The notes: generated by a model not told the origin, from the sequence alone. A DNA stretch of 64,000 bases from Viscum album (GCA_963277665.1 OY728147.1:1263927424-1263991423), one strand, 5' to 3'. Positions 35,370 through 48,197 are shown, numbered from the stretch's first letter. Translations and numbers: made by a program.

Positions 35370-37430
35370 GTGATAGAGCTATAGTTAAGCTAAATGGGGT
35401 CTTAGATTGCAAATACATCAAGAAATTGGTTACTGAGAAATTATATCTAGATTCGATGGTATCGGGTATCTACATAGAGTTTCTCAACCTCATCTAAGGT
35501 TATTAGACATTGACTCAACATACTAATAATTTTTTAAACTTTCATAGTTTTCAATTGAAGTAGTTTCAAACAATAATCTTAAGTCCTAGAAGTTTTATAT
35601 GGGTCTACGATCAGATATCCAATATAATTTATTTATGCTAAAGTTTACATAAAATTTTGATGTTCTAGATTGGGATGTGATGGATGATATTGGAATGACT
35701 ATTATGTTAGGGTTAACTAGAGTTACTTATATTTTCAGTGGTAGTTTTAGTGGTTCTTATAGGTGAAATGGAAAGTAGAATGAACCTCACAGTGAAAATA
35801 GTGGTGGTGCTATTTTATAGAAAACATCCTCCAGATCATCTGTAGTGTCTAATAAAGGACTAACGAATTTTTCCAATGTCAAAAGATTGATCACTCAAAG
35901 CATTATTTCCTAGAATCATTGATGATTTACATCTCGAATAGACATTAATCCCACTTGAATAGGGTTTTACTTGTTTTTAACTCCCTTTGTAGTGGAATGG
36001 AATCACAAATACTGAGAGGTACCAATTAATAGTAATATTATTCAATAACAATGGGATCTAAGAAACATCTATTAGGAACAAAACTACTTCATGCAGAGGA
36101 TTAATCTCTAGTAGAACTGATGAGGTTCATATGATAGTGAGAGGTAGCATTTCCATTTCTTTTCCTTTAGTGTATGTTTTATTTGATATTGGTTCCCATC
36201 ATTATTTCATGTCAAAACTCAATATAGAACTATTGAAACTTATAATAGAGCTCATGGATTATGTGATAGAGATTGTAACTTCTATCTAGAAAAATAGGGA
36301 GTAAGTTCTCGGATTCCCCCCTCATGCTATTATTTTTTAGTGATTTAGACCATATGATATTTTTTGGTTCTTAAAATGATTTCCCCATATGTTATTCTCA
36401 GATGGGACTGGCTAGTTTTTACCCTGATGGGTAATTCCATGTTTTCCATAGAGAATCAGACCTGAGGGCTAGTCGAGCTAGACCTCTTCATCTAGAGTTG
36501 ACTGGGATGATATCCTTTTATGCTATTGAACTAGTGTAGCAAGCCTATTACAGTGAACTTCCCCTAGTATCTATTGAATTTACAAAAGTGTATCATGTAG
36601 TCGTTTTTGGTCTCCCACTAGATAGGGAGGTGGAGTTCTCAATCAACTTGGTGATGGGTACAAAACCAATATATATTATATCTTACCATATAGAACATGT
36701 TGAACTGAATGAAATAAATAATCATTGGGATGAATTTGTTTCAAATTATTTATTTAACCTAGTGTGTTTCCTTGGGAAGAACTAGTGCATTTCACCAAGA
36801 AGGTCATTGTAACCCTTCGCTTGTGTGTTGATTACAAGAATCTCAACCAGGTTATGATCAATAAAAAGTATATGTTGACCTTTAATTATGATTTATTAGA
36901 TCTTCTATGGGGGGGAGTGGTTCTCTGAGATCGGTCATTAGTTTGGTAAACACTAGCTCAGGATCATGGAGTTCGATATTCCAAAGTCCTCATTTAGGAG
37001 TAGGTATATCCACTATGAGTATTTTTTATGTCATTCTCCTAAACCAACACTCCAATATTTTTATAGTGATGATGAATGGGACTTTCCACCGGTATCTCAA
37101 CTATTTTGTTATGGTATTTATGGATGACATCATGGTTTATTCTAAAACTGTGGATGATTATATACCTAATTTGATAATAGTTTTAGACATCTTGAGGAAT
37201 CACAAATTTTATTCCATGTTTCCAAAATGCCTATTCTAGATTCAGGAGGTGAATTTCATTGGTCATGCAGTCTCGCAACATGGTATCTCTTTTGATCTGG
37301 AATGGTTAAAGCTATCATGTCATGGGAGGAACCATAGAATGTGTTTGAGATTTAGTACATCTTGGGTTTATTGACTATTAACACCAGTTTGAGATTTATG
37401 TGTGACTATATACTTATTATATTTTGTTAT
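35370..37430 (+). pseudogene. Decayed Ty3/gypsy gag-pol fragment inside E2
   Basis: Plus-strand pieces in pol order, in shifting frames. A protease-like 'VLFDIGSHHYFMS' lies near 36175-36213. The protease-RT linker 'LPLDREVEFSINLV.GTKPI' is at 36612-36674. An RT piece 'NYFVMVFMDDIMVYSKT' (about 37098-37148) carries the FMDD catalytic motif, followed by 'FYSMFPKC' and 'FIGHAVSQHGI' (about 37200-37290). No LTR borders it. E1 has no matching stretch, so it entered E2 after the two lineages split. Confidence 0.75.
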
Positions 37431-37849
37431 TATTTCTTCTACACCACCACTTGATTAGAGTAACCTGATTGAAATCCATATTGGTACTTTGGTTATAATG
37501 TGGATATGGTTTTTTATGTGTTTGTTACATGTGTATGGGTGGATATATGGTTATTTATGCATGATGATTTTGATTGTAGGGAAGATACCTTGGAGTGGTA
37601 GATGTGTCATTCTTGATTATTCTTGTGTTTGGACTAGGGTGATTTGAGGAAACTATAATGAATCTAAAGTAAATATATTTAATGAATACCATATTTTACA
37701 GATTATGAGAATCCTTTCTTTACATAGAGAGTTTGATATTGGTTTTCATCCATATGTATTTTAGGTTAGTGAGGTATAGAATGATGGACTAGTTGACCAT
37801 AGAAGGGTTGACTCGATAGAGGACGATGAGACATAGTGGATGATGCCTT

Positions 37850-38086
37850 CTGAGTTTTACCATCTATGACACAAGTGATTATCCCCGCGAACTCCATTGT
37901 CTTTGGGAACTGTATTGATTTTGATGGGGGGTCTATCCTGGTTCTGTTGATTTCCAAATCATTATTTGAAATGGTTAGGCTCTATTAATCTCTATTTTCA
38001 TAAGGATTTGGTTCTCTAATACTGTATTTAAAAGTCTTGTTGTGTTTACTTGAACCATAAATACAAATAGTATATATTCAAATAGG
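37850..38086 (+). other. E2 sequence upstream of the transposase, shared with E1
   Basis: Matches E1 at about 28330-28516, including 'GATTTTGATGGGG' and 'TATCCTGGTTCTGTTGATTT'. It marks the point where E1 and E2 become collinear again after the gypsy fragment. Confidence 0.6.
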
Positions 38087-41000
38087 ATGCAGATGAATAA
38101 AGATTGGGTGGGTGCTAATCATTTGACAATAGTGTATGATAACAGATTGAAAGAGTTCATCAAGTTTTTAATGAACCACACAATGGATCCTTCTCAAATC
38201 CTTTGTCCATGTTTACATTGTTGTTATTATAGACTACTTTCTCCAGAGGAGTTGGAAGAACATTTGATATGCCACATAATAGATCAGAATTATAAATGAT
38301 GGAATAAACATGGTGAAAACCCAAATGTAGGTACTGGTTGGGATAAAACTGCATTATATGGATCATCAGATATGAATAAAAATATGGATAATGAAGAATA
38401 CATCATGGGGGATGTGATTATAGATGTTAATTATGATGAAGATTGTATTGAGGAATTTCTAAAGACAATTTAAAATTAACTCCATGATTGCCCAAAATTG
38501 TTTGAGAAGTTAAAGAGTTTTTCAAAGACACCATTGTATGCTGGTTGCACTAAATATAAAGCATTTTCCACTGTACTAAAGTTGTATAAATTGAAAGCAG
38601 ACAATAGATGGAGTTAGTCCAGTTTTACGGAAATACTTACTCTCTTGAATGACATGCTTTCGGAGGATAATTATCTCCAAAGACGGACATATGAAGCTAA
38701 ACGAATGCTACCCTCCATGTGTATGATTTCTGATAGAAGAAATGACTGCCCAAAAGACTGTATATTGTTTCTCAAGGAGAACAAATCACTTACAGAATTC
38801 CCAAAGTGTGGTTCTTCTAGATACAAGTAAGATGAATCAAATCATATAAAAGTTGTATGATACATTGCAATCATTCCATGGTTTAGGTGTCTATATGGAA
38901 GTGAAGATACTGTAAGACAATTGTCATGGAATGTAGATAAAAGAAATACAGAAGGGAAATTACATCATCCAGATGACTCTCCTCAATGGAAGAAAATTGA
39001 TCATGAGTATGCATAAATTGGAAAAGATCTGAGAAACCTTCGTCTTTCATTATCTATAGATGGATTGAATCCTTTTGGTTTTCAAACCAGCACTCATAGT
39101 ACATGGCCTATTATTATGGTAAATGTTAACTTTCCACCCTGGTTATGCATGAAGTGAAAATTCATCATGTTATATATGCTTTATTCAGGACCAAAACAAC
39201 CATGTAACGATATTGATGTTTATCTGGCTTCTTTGATCGAGGATTTAATGTTATTGTGGGATTCAGGTGTTATATTGTATTATTCTTATAGAAGTGAATA
39301 CTTTACATTGAGATCAATGTTGTATTGGACAATAAATGAATTCCATAATTATGAAAATTTTCCAGGATATAGCATTAAAGGAACTCAAGGGTGTCCCTTG
39401 TGCGAAGAAGATACAAAATCAATTAGGTTGAAAAATTCATCAAAATCTGTGTTTCTAGGACAACGTAGATTTCTACCACATCAGTATAAGTTCCAGTCTT
39501 GGACGACATAAATTCAATGGAAGTTAAGAACAACGTGCAACACCGTCTCCACTAATAGGTGATCAGGTATTTGAGAAAGTAAACGATCTGAAAACTGATT
39601 TTAGTAAACCATTTTTGAGAAACCTTATGAAAATTGGTTGGAAAAGGAGATCAGTCTTTTTTGAATTACCAAACTAGAATTGTTTGTACATCAAAAATTA
39701 TCTTGATGTGATTCATGTGGAAAAAAATGTATGTGACAGTGTTATCAGAACGTTGCTAAATGCCCATGGCAAAACAAAGGATAGAATTAAGAAAAGGAAA
39801 GACATGGTTGACATGGGAATACAAGAAGAGTTGGCTCCCGTGAAGGGTGAAAATTAAATGTCTCATCCTCCATCTACTTATACTCTTTCTATGGAGGAGA
39901 GATATCCATTTTTTCAAGTACTTAAAAGATATAAATCACCAGAGGGGTATTCATCAAATATCAAGAACATTGTTTCAATGAATGATTTGATGTTTAAAGG
40001 ATTGAAATCACATTACTGCCACGTTTTGATGCAGGATCTAATTATTATAGCTTTACAGTGAATTTTTCACCGGAATGTTCATCATACGTTAACCAAACAT
40101 TGTTTCTTTTTGAAAGCTATATGTAGAAATGTTTTTGACCTGGTGAAATTTCCTGCTATGGAAAAAGAAGTTTTCATCATATTATGTGAATTATAAATGT
40201 TCTACCCGCCAACATTCATTAATGTGATGGTTCATTTGATGATTCAATTTGTGAGAGAGGTTCTACTTTGTGGTCCTATGCACTATATATGGATGTATCC
40301 TGTAAAATGGTATATGCAGATTTTGAAAGGGTATGTCAAAAATAAAAGTTGGCAAGTGTATGGTATAGTGCAGTGATATATTTATGAGGAAGCCATTGAA
40401 TTTTATACCAAATACCTATCTGATGTGGAAAGAATTGGTCTCTTGAAATCTCGTCAAACTAGATGCATTGAGGGTGAGGGAATTTCTAGAAGAGATGTTT
40501 ATAAAATTAGTATTACAGATTGGGAGTAGGCCCACCATTATGTTTTTCATAACAGTTGGGAGGTTTCTCCATAAATTGAAACTCAAAAATAAATTCATAG
40601 GTTTTTAAATACATCAAGGGATGAAAAATGGTTATCAAATACTGATAATCACCAGTTTATAGGATGGTTTCTGGACCATATTTTTAAGATTTTGGATGAA
40701 AATACGAATTCAATTATAGAACGACTTTGATGGCTAGCTGCCGAACCATGTGTGTATGTATTATCTTATAGTGGTTATGTAATTAATGGATATACATTCT
40801 ATAAATATGAACATGACAACGATAGTACCATGCAAAATAGTGGAGATACCCTAGTGGCAGAAGCGATGCATGGTTCTGGTAGTAAGGATATAAATCCAAT
40901 TTATTCAAATATGTCATACTTTGGAATTATCAAACTAATATGGGAGTTGGATTATACGACATTCCAATTGCATATTTTTCAATGCAAATGGGTTGATAAC

Positions 41001-41132
41001 AACAGTGGTGTTAAAATAGATGAATGGGGATTTGTGAAAGTTGGTTTTAGTAAAGAAGGGTTCGAAGAAGAACTATTTATAATGGCATCACAAGAGGTGT
41101 GTGTTTTTTATGTTCCAGTTCTCACAAACTAA
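38087..41132 (+). pseudogene. CACTA transposase (TNPD-like) of E2, interrupted
   Basis: Domains in order: Transpos_assoc (38087-38299; 'NKDWVGANHL', 'MDPSQILCPCLHCC', 'LEEHLI'), Transposase_21 (about 38640-40060; 'CPKDCILFLKE', 'FPKCGSSRYK', 'SGPKQPCNDIDVYL', 'GYSIKGTQGCPLC', 'SHYCHVLMQDL'), DUF4218 (about 40140-40530; 'HYIWMYPVKWYM', 'EGEGISRRDV') and DUF4216 (about 40960-41132; 'GFVKVGF', 'FIMASQEVCVFYV'). The first three open segments share one frame broken by stops; one frameshift between 39511 and 39858 leads to a second frame that continues to the end. The family protein cleaves the CACTA termini in the nucleus. E2 therefore looks non-autonomous now, although it is better preserved than E1. 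Confidence 0.85.
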
Positions 41133-41453
41133 AAGTGGTCGATTGATCTATTATCATCCAAAACTACTGAAGGGTATGATTAAAATTCATTTGTGGAAGA
41201 TTCTCTCAGTGTTAAGTCACAATCATTTCGAAGTAATCCCAATGTAGATGATGTTCTGTATTTTATAGGAGACTACAATGAAAGGATTTGGATAATAGAT
41301 AGGGGTGTCAAATCCCTTCATCCTTTGAAAAAAATAGATTTCAATAAAAAGGTTATATTTTGTTTGTAATATAGACCTTTTTATCTCATGTGATTATATT
41401 ATCATTACTAAATTAATTTAATCTTAATTATCTATTCAACCACTTTTGCAGAT

Positions 41454-42840
41454 AATGACTTATGCACGTTCTGGTGCTCCTAACATTGAGGCTGAACAAG
41501 TCTCTCAAGCTACTGCTGTTGCGGCTGCTGCTACTCCTACTGCGGTTGCTCACAGTGTAGAGCCACAACAAGTTTCTAAACCTGTTGTTGCTCCTTGTGT
41601 TTAGGTCCAACAACCATAAGCACATGCCGCTGCTACCATTTTATATGAACATATAGATGATGTTGATATCGATGAAATGATTGTGAATGAAGGACCGACG
41701 TCGCAGAAAACACAGGTCCATCATAGTATGATGGTGTTAGCCAATGTTCTTAAGGAAAAAAGCAAAGGAATCAAATTTTTTGTTGGATGGAATGCATGAG
41801 GCCAACATGTGAAAACCAACAAGGCTATGTTTAGTAGTTACATTTGAGTTTTCTCGACAACGCGTGCCGATTGGCATAGATTCATGGCACCATGATGTGT
41901 CCACGCTGAAGGCTTCAATCTGGGAATAAATTACTGTAACATTATGAATTTATTTCTTTAATTTACTAGAAAATAAAATAATGAAACAATGTCTTACTCT
42001 TCTCAATCTCTTGCAGTGTATATTTATAGAAGACTATTCACACAAGGATTATGTATTAAGGCTTACAAGAATGATTCATCGAGGTTTTATCCCTATTTTA
42101 ACAAGATTTCACCTGAAATATTCCAAAGGTAATTTAAACCCCCACCCACCCATTGTCTACGCTCACCAGATATCCCAAGAAGCTTGGGATGCCTTTATTG
42201 GCCACCATGGGGATGAGAAGTTTCACGTACATTGTGGGTGATAATATGTTTTTTGAGGATACATGTATTCTTCACTTTGATTGTAAATATTTAATTTATG
42301 AAACAAAAACATTGTACTAAAAGTAAGGAATGTGCATCAAAACCAACATACCCCTATCGTAAAGCAAGGATGGAATACGCTTCACTAGAAAAGAAAATGG
42401 TATGTATTTTAAATTTACAGTAATATTGTTAGGTGCCAATAATCAACATAATAATAATATTTCTATGTTTATATGTATATTGATGAGATATAAAACTAAA
42501 GACACTTCCATCTCATGTCATGTACTATGGAAGGAGGCATGAGTGAATAAAGAAGAAATCTAGTAGATGAGAACACACAAAAAGTGTGAGAAATATGTGT
42601 AAGTATGACACAACGATAAAAATATTTGTTTTAAATTGATATTACATAAAAATAATTAGTTATTTTTTCTATATCCGATATTCATGAGTATCTGCTACTC
42701 CTGTAGCAGATGCAGACCTATTATCGACAGCATTGAAGCAGCCAGAATAAAACGGTTGTGTCAGTGGTGCACGGTTTGGGGTGACACCACAATTATATTT
42801 TGACAAGAAAAATTAAACGGATGATAGAGATGAAAAAGTG
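41454..42840 (+). pseudogene. Second CACTA gene of E2 (Transposase_24/Ptta-like), interrupted
   Basis: Begins MTYARSGAP right after a CACTTTTGCAG acceptor-like site (41450). An Ala/Thr-rich N-terminus is followed by a broken core; an open segment at 41981-42241 ends 'PPIVYAHQISQEAWDAFIGHHGDEKF', matching the 'P..V..E.WD.F...HG...F' part of the plant Transposase_24 domain. Lys/Arg-rich sequence ('SKECASKPTYPYRKARMEYASLE', read here in two stretches) continues to about 42420. Stops and frameshifts are present, and an intron may separate the two parts. In En/Spm, the second product binds subterminal repeats. Confidence 0.65.
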
Positions 42841-43469
42841 AAACAAAATAGAGAATGACTATAAACCTTTGAAGAATGATTGCAATGGCAGGGAGAGTTT
42901 CTAGCAAATTTTATGGGTGGGAAGCAAAGAGAACACACAACTTAGGAACAACCATCACATGATGATCTCACCCCACCCCCCACTATCTTTGAAGGCAACC
43001 ATTCCCCTCAAAGAGTTGTCTTAGATATGGTAATAAATATTCTAATAATTGTTTCCATGAAATATGAATCAGTCAAACACTGATAATGATTGTGGTTATT
43101 ATGTTTGTAAATTTATGAAATAGATTGTTTTTCATCAACAAAAAAGCATCCCTAAAGAGGTATATTCAAAAAAAAATACTAGTTCATTTAATTTATTAAT
43201 TTATTATTTATTTTTAAATTTTACATTACTACTATGACTGCTAAAAATCCTTATACTCACAAGAAGATATAGATTTGTTCAGAAACATGTGGTCCGCATA
43301 CCTGATGGAAGATTGTACACAAATAGCATGAGGATCTGACTTGGGGACATGTACAATTGTCGGTCATTTTTGAGAGGTTTTAAGGGGATAAGAAGATGAA
43401 ACATTTTTTTATGTAAATGTTCATAGAAAAATATTAATTATTATAAAATAAAACATTATTTCTCAAAAT

Positions 43470-45568
43470 TTCACTCTTTTGTTTAAAATGGACACAATTT
43501 TAAGTGAAAACAAAAACTGACCTTTGGAAATCTTACCAAATGCATTAGGATTGTCTTGATCCTTTAAGAGAATGATCCAAGGGTCCTTTGTGACATGTAC
43601 AAGTAAACCCTGCCTCAATATGAGGTTCGGTGTGTCTAATATCACTCAAAGTGTCTCTCATTTTTTAAAATGGACAGAATTTTAAGTGAAAACTACAACT
43701 GACCTTCATAAATCTGACCAAATGCATTAGGATTATATTGATCTTTTAAGAGAATGATATAGGGGTCCTTTTTGACATGTACGAGTCATATTAGCCTCAA
43801 TACGAGGCACATTATGGCCAGAATCACTCAATGTGTGTCTCTTTTGTTTAAAATGGACACAATTTTAAGTGAAAACAAAAACTGATGTACAAAAATTTTA
43901 CCAACCCCATTTATATTATGTTGATCCTATAGGATAAAGAGCCATGGGTCCTTTGTGATGCGTAAGAGTCAACATGGACTCAATCAGAGGCACGATGAGG
44001 CCAATATCACTCAATGTGTCTGTCTTTTGTTTAAAATGGACACAATTTTAAGTGAAAACAAAAACTAACCTACTAAAATCCAAATAAAAGAAATAGTATT
44101 GTGTTGATCTTTTAGTATAACTATTTGTGTGTCCTTTGTGACGTTTAAGAGTCAACCCCTCTTTAATCTAAGGCATGGTGTGGCAGGTATCACTCAAAGT
44201 GTATGGCTTTTGTTTAAAATGGAGACAATTTTACGTGAAAATTACATATGACCTATGAAAATCAATAAAAACGAATTTGGATTGTGTTGATACATTATGA
44301 TAAGGATCCATGGGTCCTTTTGACATGTAGGAGTCAACCCCATCTCAATCTGAGGATGTTTGTGGTCGGTATCACTCAGAGTGTCTCTCTTTTGGTTAAA
44401 ATGGACAATATTTTAAGTGAAAACAAAACTGACTGATAGAAATCTGAACAAAAACATTCGGATTGTGTTGATAATTTATGATAACGATAAATGGGTCATT
44501 ATTTACGTGTATGAGTCAAAATCACCTCAAAAAGTGGCACATTGGGGCTGGTATAACTTCAAGTGTCTCTCTTCTGTTTAAAATGGACACAATTTTATGT
44601 GAAAACAACAACTGACCAATGGAAATCCAACCAAATGCATTCAGATTGTATTGATACATTAGGATAACGATCCATGGCTCTTTTTTGACGTGCAAGAGTC
44701 AACCCCACCTCAATCTGAGGCACGGTGTGGCCGGTATCACTCAAACGATCTCTCTTTTGTTTAAAATGGACATAATTTTAAGTGAAAACAACAACTGACA
44801 TATGGAAATCTGACCAAACACATTAAGATTCTATTGATCCTACACGAGAATGATCCATGGGTCCTTTGAGATGTGTACAAGTCAACCCCTCCTCAATCTG
44901 AGGCCCAGTGTGGCTAGTATCACTTAAGGTGTCTCTCTTTCGTTTAAAATTGACACAATTTTAAGTGAAAACATCAATTGACGTATGAAAATCAGAACAA
45001 ACACATTCATATTGTCTTGATCGTTTATGAGAACGATCCACGGGTATTTTGTGACGTTTAAAAGTCAACCCCACTACAATTAGAGGCACAGTGTGAACGG
45101 TATCACTCAAAGTGTCTCTCTTTTGGTTAAAATGGACACAATTTTACGTGAAAACAATAGCTGACCAACAGAAATATGACCAAACGCATTCAGATTGTAT
45201 TGATCCTTTAGAAGAACAATACATGAGTTATTTTTGACGTGTAAATGTCAGGTTGGCCTCAATCCGAGGCACGGAGTGGCCAGTATCACTCAATGGGTCT
45301 CCTTTAACAACCACTGATGTAGGAAAATCCGACCAAACACATTCAAATTGTGTTGATCCTATAGGAGAACAATCTATGGGTCCTTTTGGACATTTACGAG
45401 TCAATTCGGCCTTAATCTGTGGCATTGTGAGGCTGATATCACTCAATGTGTCTGTCTTTTTTAAAAAAATGGACACAATTATAAGTGAAAACAATAACTG
45501 ACCTACGGAAATCTGACCAAACGTATTTGGATTGTGTAGATCCATTAGGAAAACAATCCATGGATCCT
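43470..45568 (+). repeat. 182-bp tandem array of E2
   Basis: About 11-12 units with period near 182 bp; 'AAAATGGACACAATTTTAAG' recurs at about 43487, 43668, 43851, 44034, 44215, 44399, 44579, 44763, 44946, 45129 and 45468. The unit near 45300 is internally deleted. It is homologous to the array of E1. Overlapping ORFs such as 43463-43645 and 45228-45617 follow the repeat and are not genes. Confidence 0.9.
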
Positions 45569-45571
45569 TTG

Positions 45572-46530
45572 GGGTTGGGGTTGTTTTCCATAGTGGTGGG
45601 GTGTCCTGCCCCACCAACCCCCTGGATCACCCCCACCACACTGGACACCAACCCACCCCTGGACAACAACCACCCCTCTGGACACCCCCACCCCTTGGAA
45701 ATCCCCCTCAACCAACGTGAACACCCCCACCCCCTATACAAGACCATGTACACCCCCCCACCCCCACCTCGAATATCTCCCCAACTCCCCCCCCCCCCGG
45801 ACATCCCCACCACCTGGACAACCACCACCCCCTAGACTCCACCCCCACCCCTCCTAGACACCACCCCATCACCGGGATACCCCCACCCTTGGACACCCTC
45901 ACCCATGGATGGTGACAACCACCCTCCCGGACACCATCCCACCCCCCTTGGATATCCCCACCAAACCCCTATACCCCCCCGGACACCCCCACCCCTATAA
46001 AGCCCCCTGACACCCTAGACACCAGCCCACACCCTGGACACCCCATAGAAAACCCCCCACCTGGACACCCCCTCCTTGGACACCACCCCACCCCCTTGGA
46101 CAGCCCCCAAGATCTTGGACCACCTCCACCACCAATGGACACACCCAGCCCCTGGACCCCGCTATCCCCCAGACACCCCCATCCCACCCTCCTGGAGACC
46201 ACCCCACCCCCCTTGGACATCCCCACCAACCCCCCGGACCACCCCCACCACCCGGACAGCCCCACCCTTGAGAAAGCCCCCTTGACACCTTGGACACTAG
46301 CCCACCCACCATGACACCCCCTTGGATAGCCCCCCCCCCCCCCCCTCATAGACACCAACCCACCACCTAGACACCCCACCCCCTGGACACCCCACCCTCC
46401 TTGGACAGCCTCCAACCTCCTCGACCGCCCCCATCCCCCTGGACACCCCTTTCCACCCAGACACCCCCATCCCACCGGAAACCCCTACCCCCCTTGGACA
46501 ACCACCCCAAACCCCCGAACAGCTACTAAC
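45572..46530 (+). repeat. C-rich minisatellite of E2
   Basis: Irregular units around CCACCCCCTGGACACC, 15-20 bp each, almost lacking G apart from GGA. On the minus strand this is a long G-run array. Pro-rich plus-strand ORFs and Gly-rich minus-strand ORFs (for example 45969-46475) are composition artefacts. Confidence 0.9.
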
Positions 46531-46744
46531 CCCCTCAATTCGGAATTGAATTATTTGTGTATTTAATTAATTTAAGAATTATGTGGAAATTTTGTATGAG
46601 TAAACATGTTGTATGGGTATACATGGTGTAATTATCTTATGATTTATGTTTTAATTTTGTATGGGTATATTTATTGAGATGCTTAATGTTTTGCAGGTGT
46701 TGTTTGTTTGTGCTAATACATAATTTTTTGTTCCAGCAGACATG

Positions 46745-46925
46745 GCATTTATCAGCGCTTTTTTGCGCTGATAAAGAAGCCTTTATCACCGCTAGAAAAT
46801 CACTGATAAAAATAGACCATTATCAGTGTTTTTTTTTGCGCTGATAATGTACCCCTTTATCAGCTCTTAGCTTTACAGCGCTTTTTTAGCGTTCATAAAG
46901 ACCGTTTTGAGCACTAATGAAGCCT
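46745..46925 (+). repeat. 3' subterminal palindromes of E2
   Basis: TTTATCAGCGCTTTTTTGCG-type arms and inverted GCGCTGATAAAG copies just inside the terminal GTAGTAGTG. From 46531 to 46744 is AT-rich DNA without features. Confidence 0.8.
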
Positions 46926-46942
46926 TTTTTGTAGTAGTGAAA

Positions 46943-47145
46943 CAACAACTGACATAAGGAAATCCAACAAAACATATTCTGATTGTGTTGATATTTTAAG
47001 ATAATGATCCATGGGTCATGTGTGATGTGTATGAGTCCACCTTGCCTCAATATGAGGCACAATGTTGCCGATATCACTCAAAGTGTCTATATTTTGTTTA
47101 AAATGGAGAGAATTTTAAATGAAAACAACTACTAACGTACGAGAA
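46943..47145 (+). repeat. 182-bp array of E1, part after E2
   Basis: About one unit that continues the interrupted array, with 'GATCCATGGGTCATGTGTG', 'TATCACTCAAAGTGTCT' and 'AAAATGGAGAGAATTTTAAA'. It proves the nesting order. Confidence 0.85.
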
Positions 47146-47286
47146 ACCCCCTTCCTACCATACACATCAAAGCATTGATTTTTCTCCAATGAAGAACATA
47201 CTGTTAAAATAATAAATATTCCAAAAAAATTTAAAATACAAATGATCTTAAATTCCATGAAATCCATTCCATTAAAACCATTAAAG

Positions 47287-47760
47287 ACCACCTGGACACC
47301 ACCCCACCCTCCCTGGACACCACCCACCCCTTGGACACCCCCATGGATACCCCCCTTAGATTTCCCCCACCCCCTATATGCCCCTCCACCCTATGGACAC
47401 CCCACCCCTCCTAGACACCACCCACAACCTAGACACACCCACCCCCATGGACACACCCACCCCTTCGACAGCCGCCCCACCCCCTGGACCGCATCTCACC
47501 CCCCTTGGGTAGCACCCCCCCACCTCAACATCCTAGGCCACCCACCCCCTGGACACCACCCCAACCCGTGGACACCCCCACCCCACCCCCAAGACACCCC
47601 ACCACCTAGACCCCCCAACCCCCTAAACCACACCCTAACTCACTAGACACCACCATGGAAATCCCCCCCCCCCACCCCCTGGACACCCCCACCCCTAGAC
47701 ACCCCCTACCTCCCTTTGACAGCCGCCCCAAATCCTTGAATAGCCCCCAACCCCCTGAAT
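47287..47760 (+). repeat. C-rich minisatellite of E1
   Basis: Same CCACCCCTTGGACACC-type units as in E2, in the same orientation and in the same place relative to the array and 3' end. The Pro-rich ORF 47242-47646 is an artefact of it. Confidence 0.85.
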
Positions 47761-47994
47761 TTTGATTGGAATTCTTTAGGTATTTATTAACATATGAATT
47801 ATGTGTTAATAGTGTATGGGAATAATTTTTGTATGTGTATACTTTTTGTATGGATATACTGGTTGTATGAGTATACTTACTATAATAAACTTATGAATTA
47901 TGTGTTAATTTAGTATGCGTTTACTTGTTGATATACTAATTTTTTTGTTGCTCTTGTTTGGGTGTGCTGCCACATAATTTTATGTTACAGCAGG

Positions 47995-48174
47995 CAGGGG
48001 TTTATTAGCGCTTTTTCAGTGCTGATAAAGGCAGCCTTTATCAGCGTATTTTTAACGACGATAAAGGACACCTTTATCAGTGAATTTTTTTCACTAATAA
48101 AGGGTAACACCCCCTATTAGCACAAAGCTTTATAACACTTTTTTAGCATTGTTAGTGCCCGTTTTGAGCGTTGA
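47995..48174 (+). repeat. 3' subterminal repeats of E1
   Basis: TTATTAGCGCTTTTTCAGTG, GCTGATAAAG and CTTTATCAGCG variants, more decayed than in E2. Confidence 0.7.
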
Positions 48175-48197
48175 AAATGCCCATTTTTGTAGTAGTT

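Larger units (their letters stand above)
33995..46939 (+). mobile_element. CACTA (En/Spm) transposon E2, inserted in the array of E1
   Basis: Ends are CACTACTACAAAAACAGG at the 5' side and TTTTTTGTAGTAGTG at the 3' side, flanked by the 3-bp duplication AAA (33992-33994, 46940-46942). The 182-bp unit of E1 is interrupted exactly here and continues after 46942, confirming both ends. It is 12.9 kb and holds subterminal palindromes, a GC-rich leader, a decayed gypsy pol fragment, a transposase, ORF2, its own 182-bp array and a C-rich minisatellite. Confidence 0.92.
26645..48197 (+). mobile_element. CACTA (En/Spm) transposon E1, split by E2
   Basis: The 5' end reads CACTACAACAAAAATGGG (26645-26662). 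The 3' end reads TGCCCATTTTTGTAGTAGTT, so the outermost G of GTAGTAGTG has mutated to T. Flanking trinucleotides are CAA (26642-26644) and AAA (48198-48200), one mismatch from a 3-bp duplication. Without E2 it is about 8.6 kb. Order: subterminal repeats, GC-rich leader, transposase remnant, ORF2 remnant, 182-bp array, C-rich minisatellite, subterminal repeats. Confidence 0.85.

Noticed and set aside
43470..45568. CRISPR-like or host centromere array
   Set aside because: Units are contiguous 182-bp tandem repeats without spacers. They lie inside transposons with defined ends, so neither a CRISPR array nor a proven centromere applies.
45439..46475. Gly-rich minus-strand ORFs up to 168 codons and Pro-rich plus-strand ORFs
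   Set aside because: They are translations of the C-rich minisatellite. Open frames exist on both strands at once, as expected for a stop-poor repeat.
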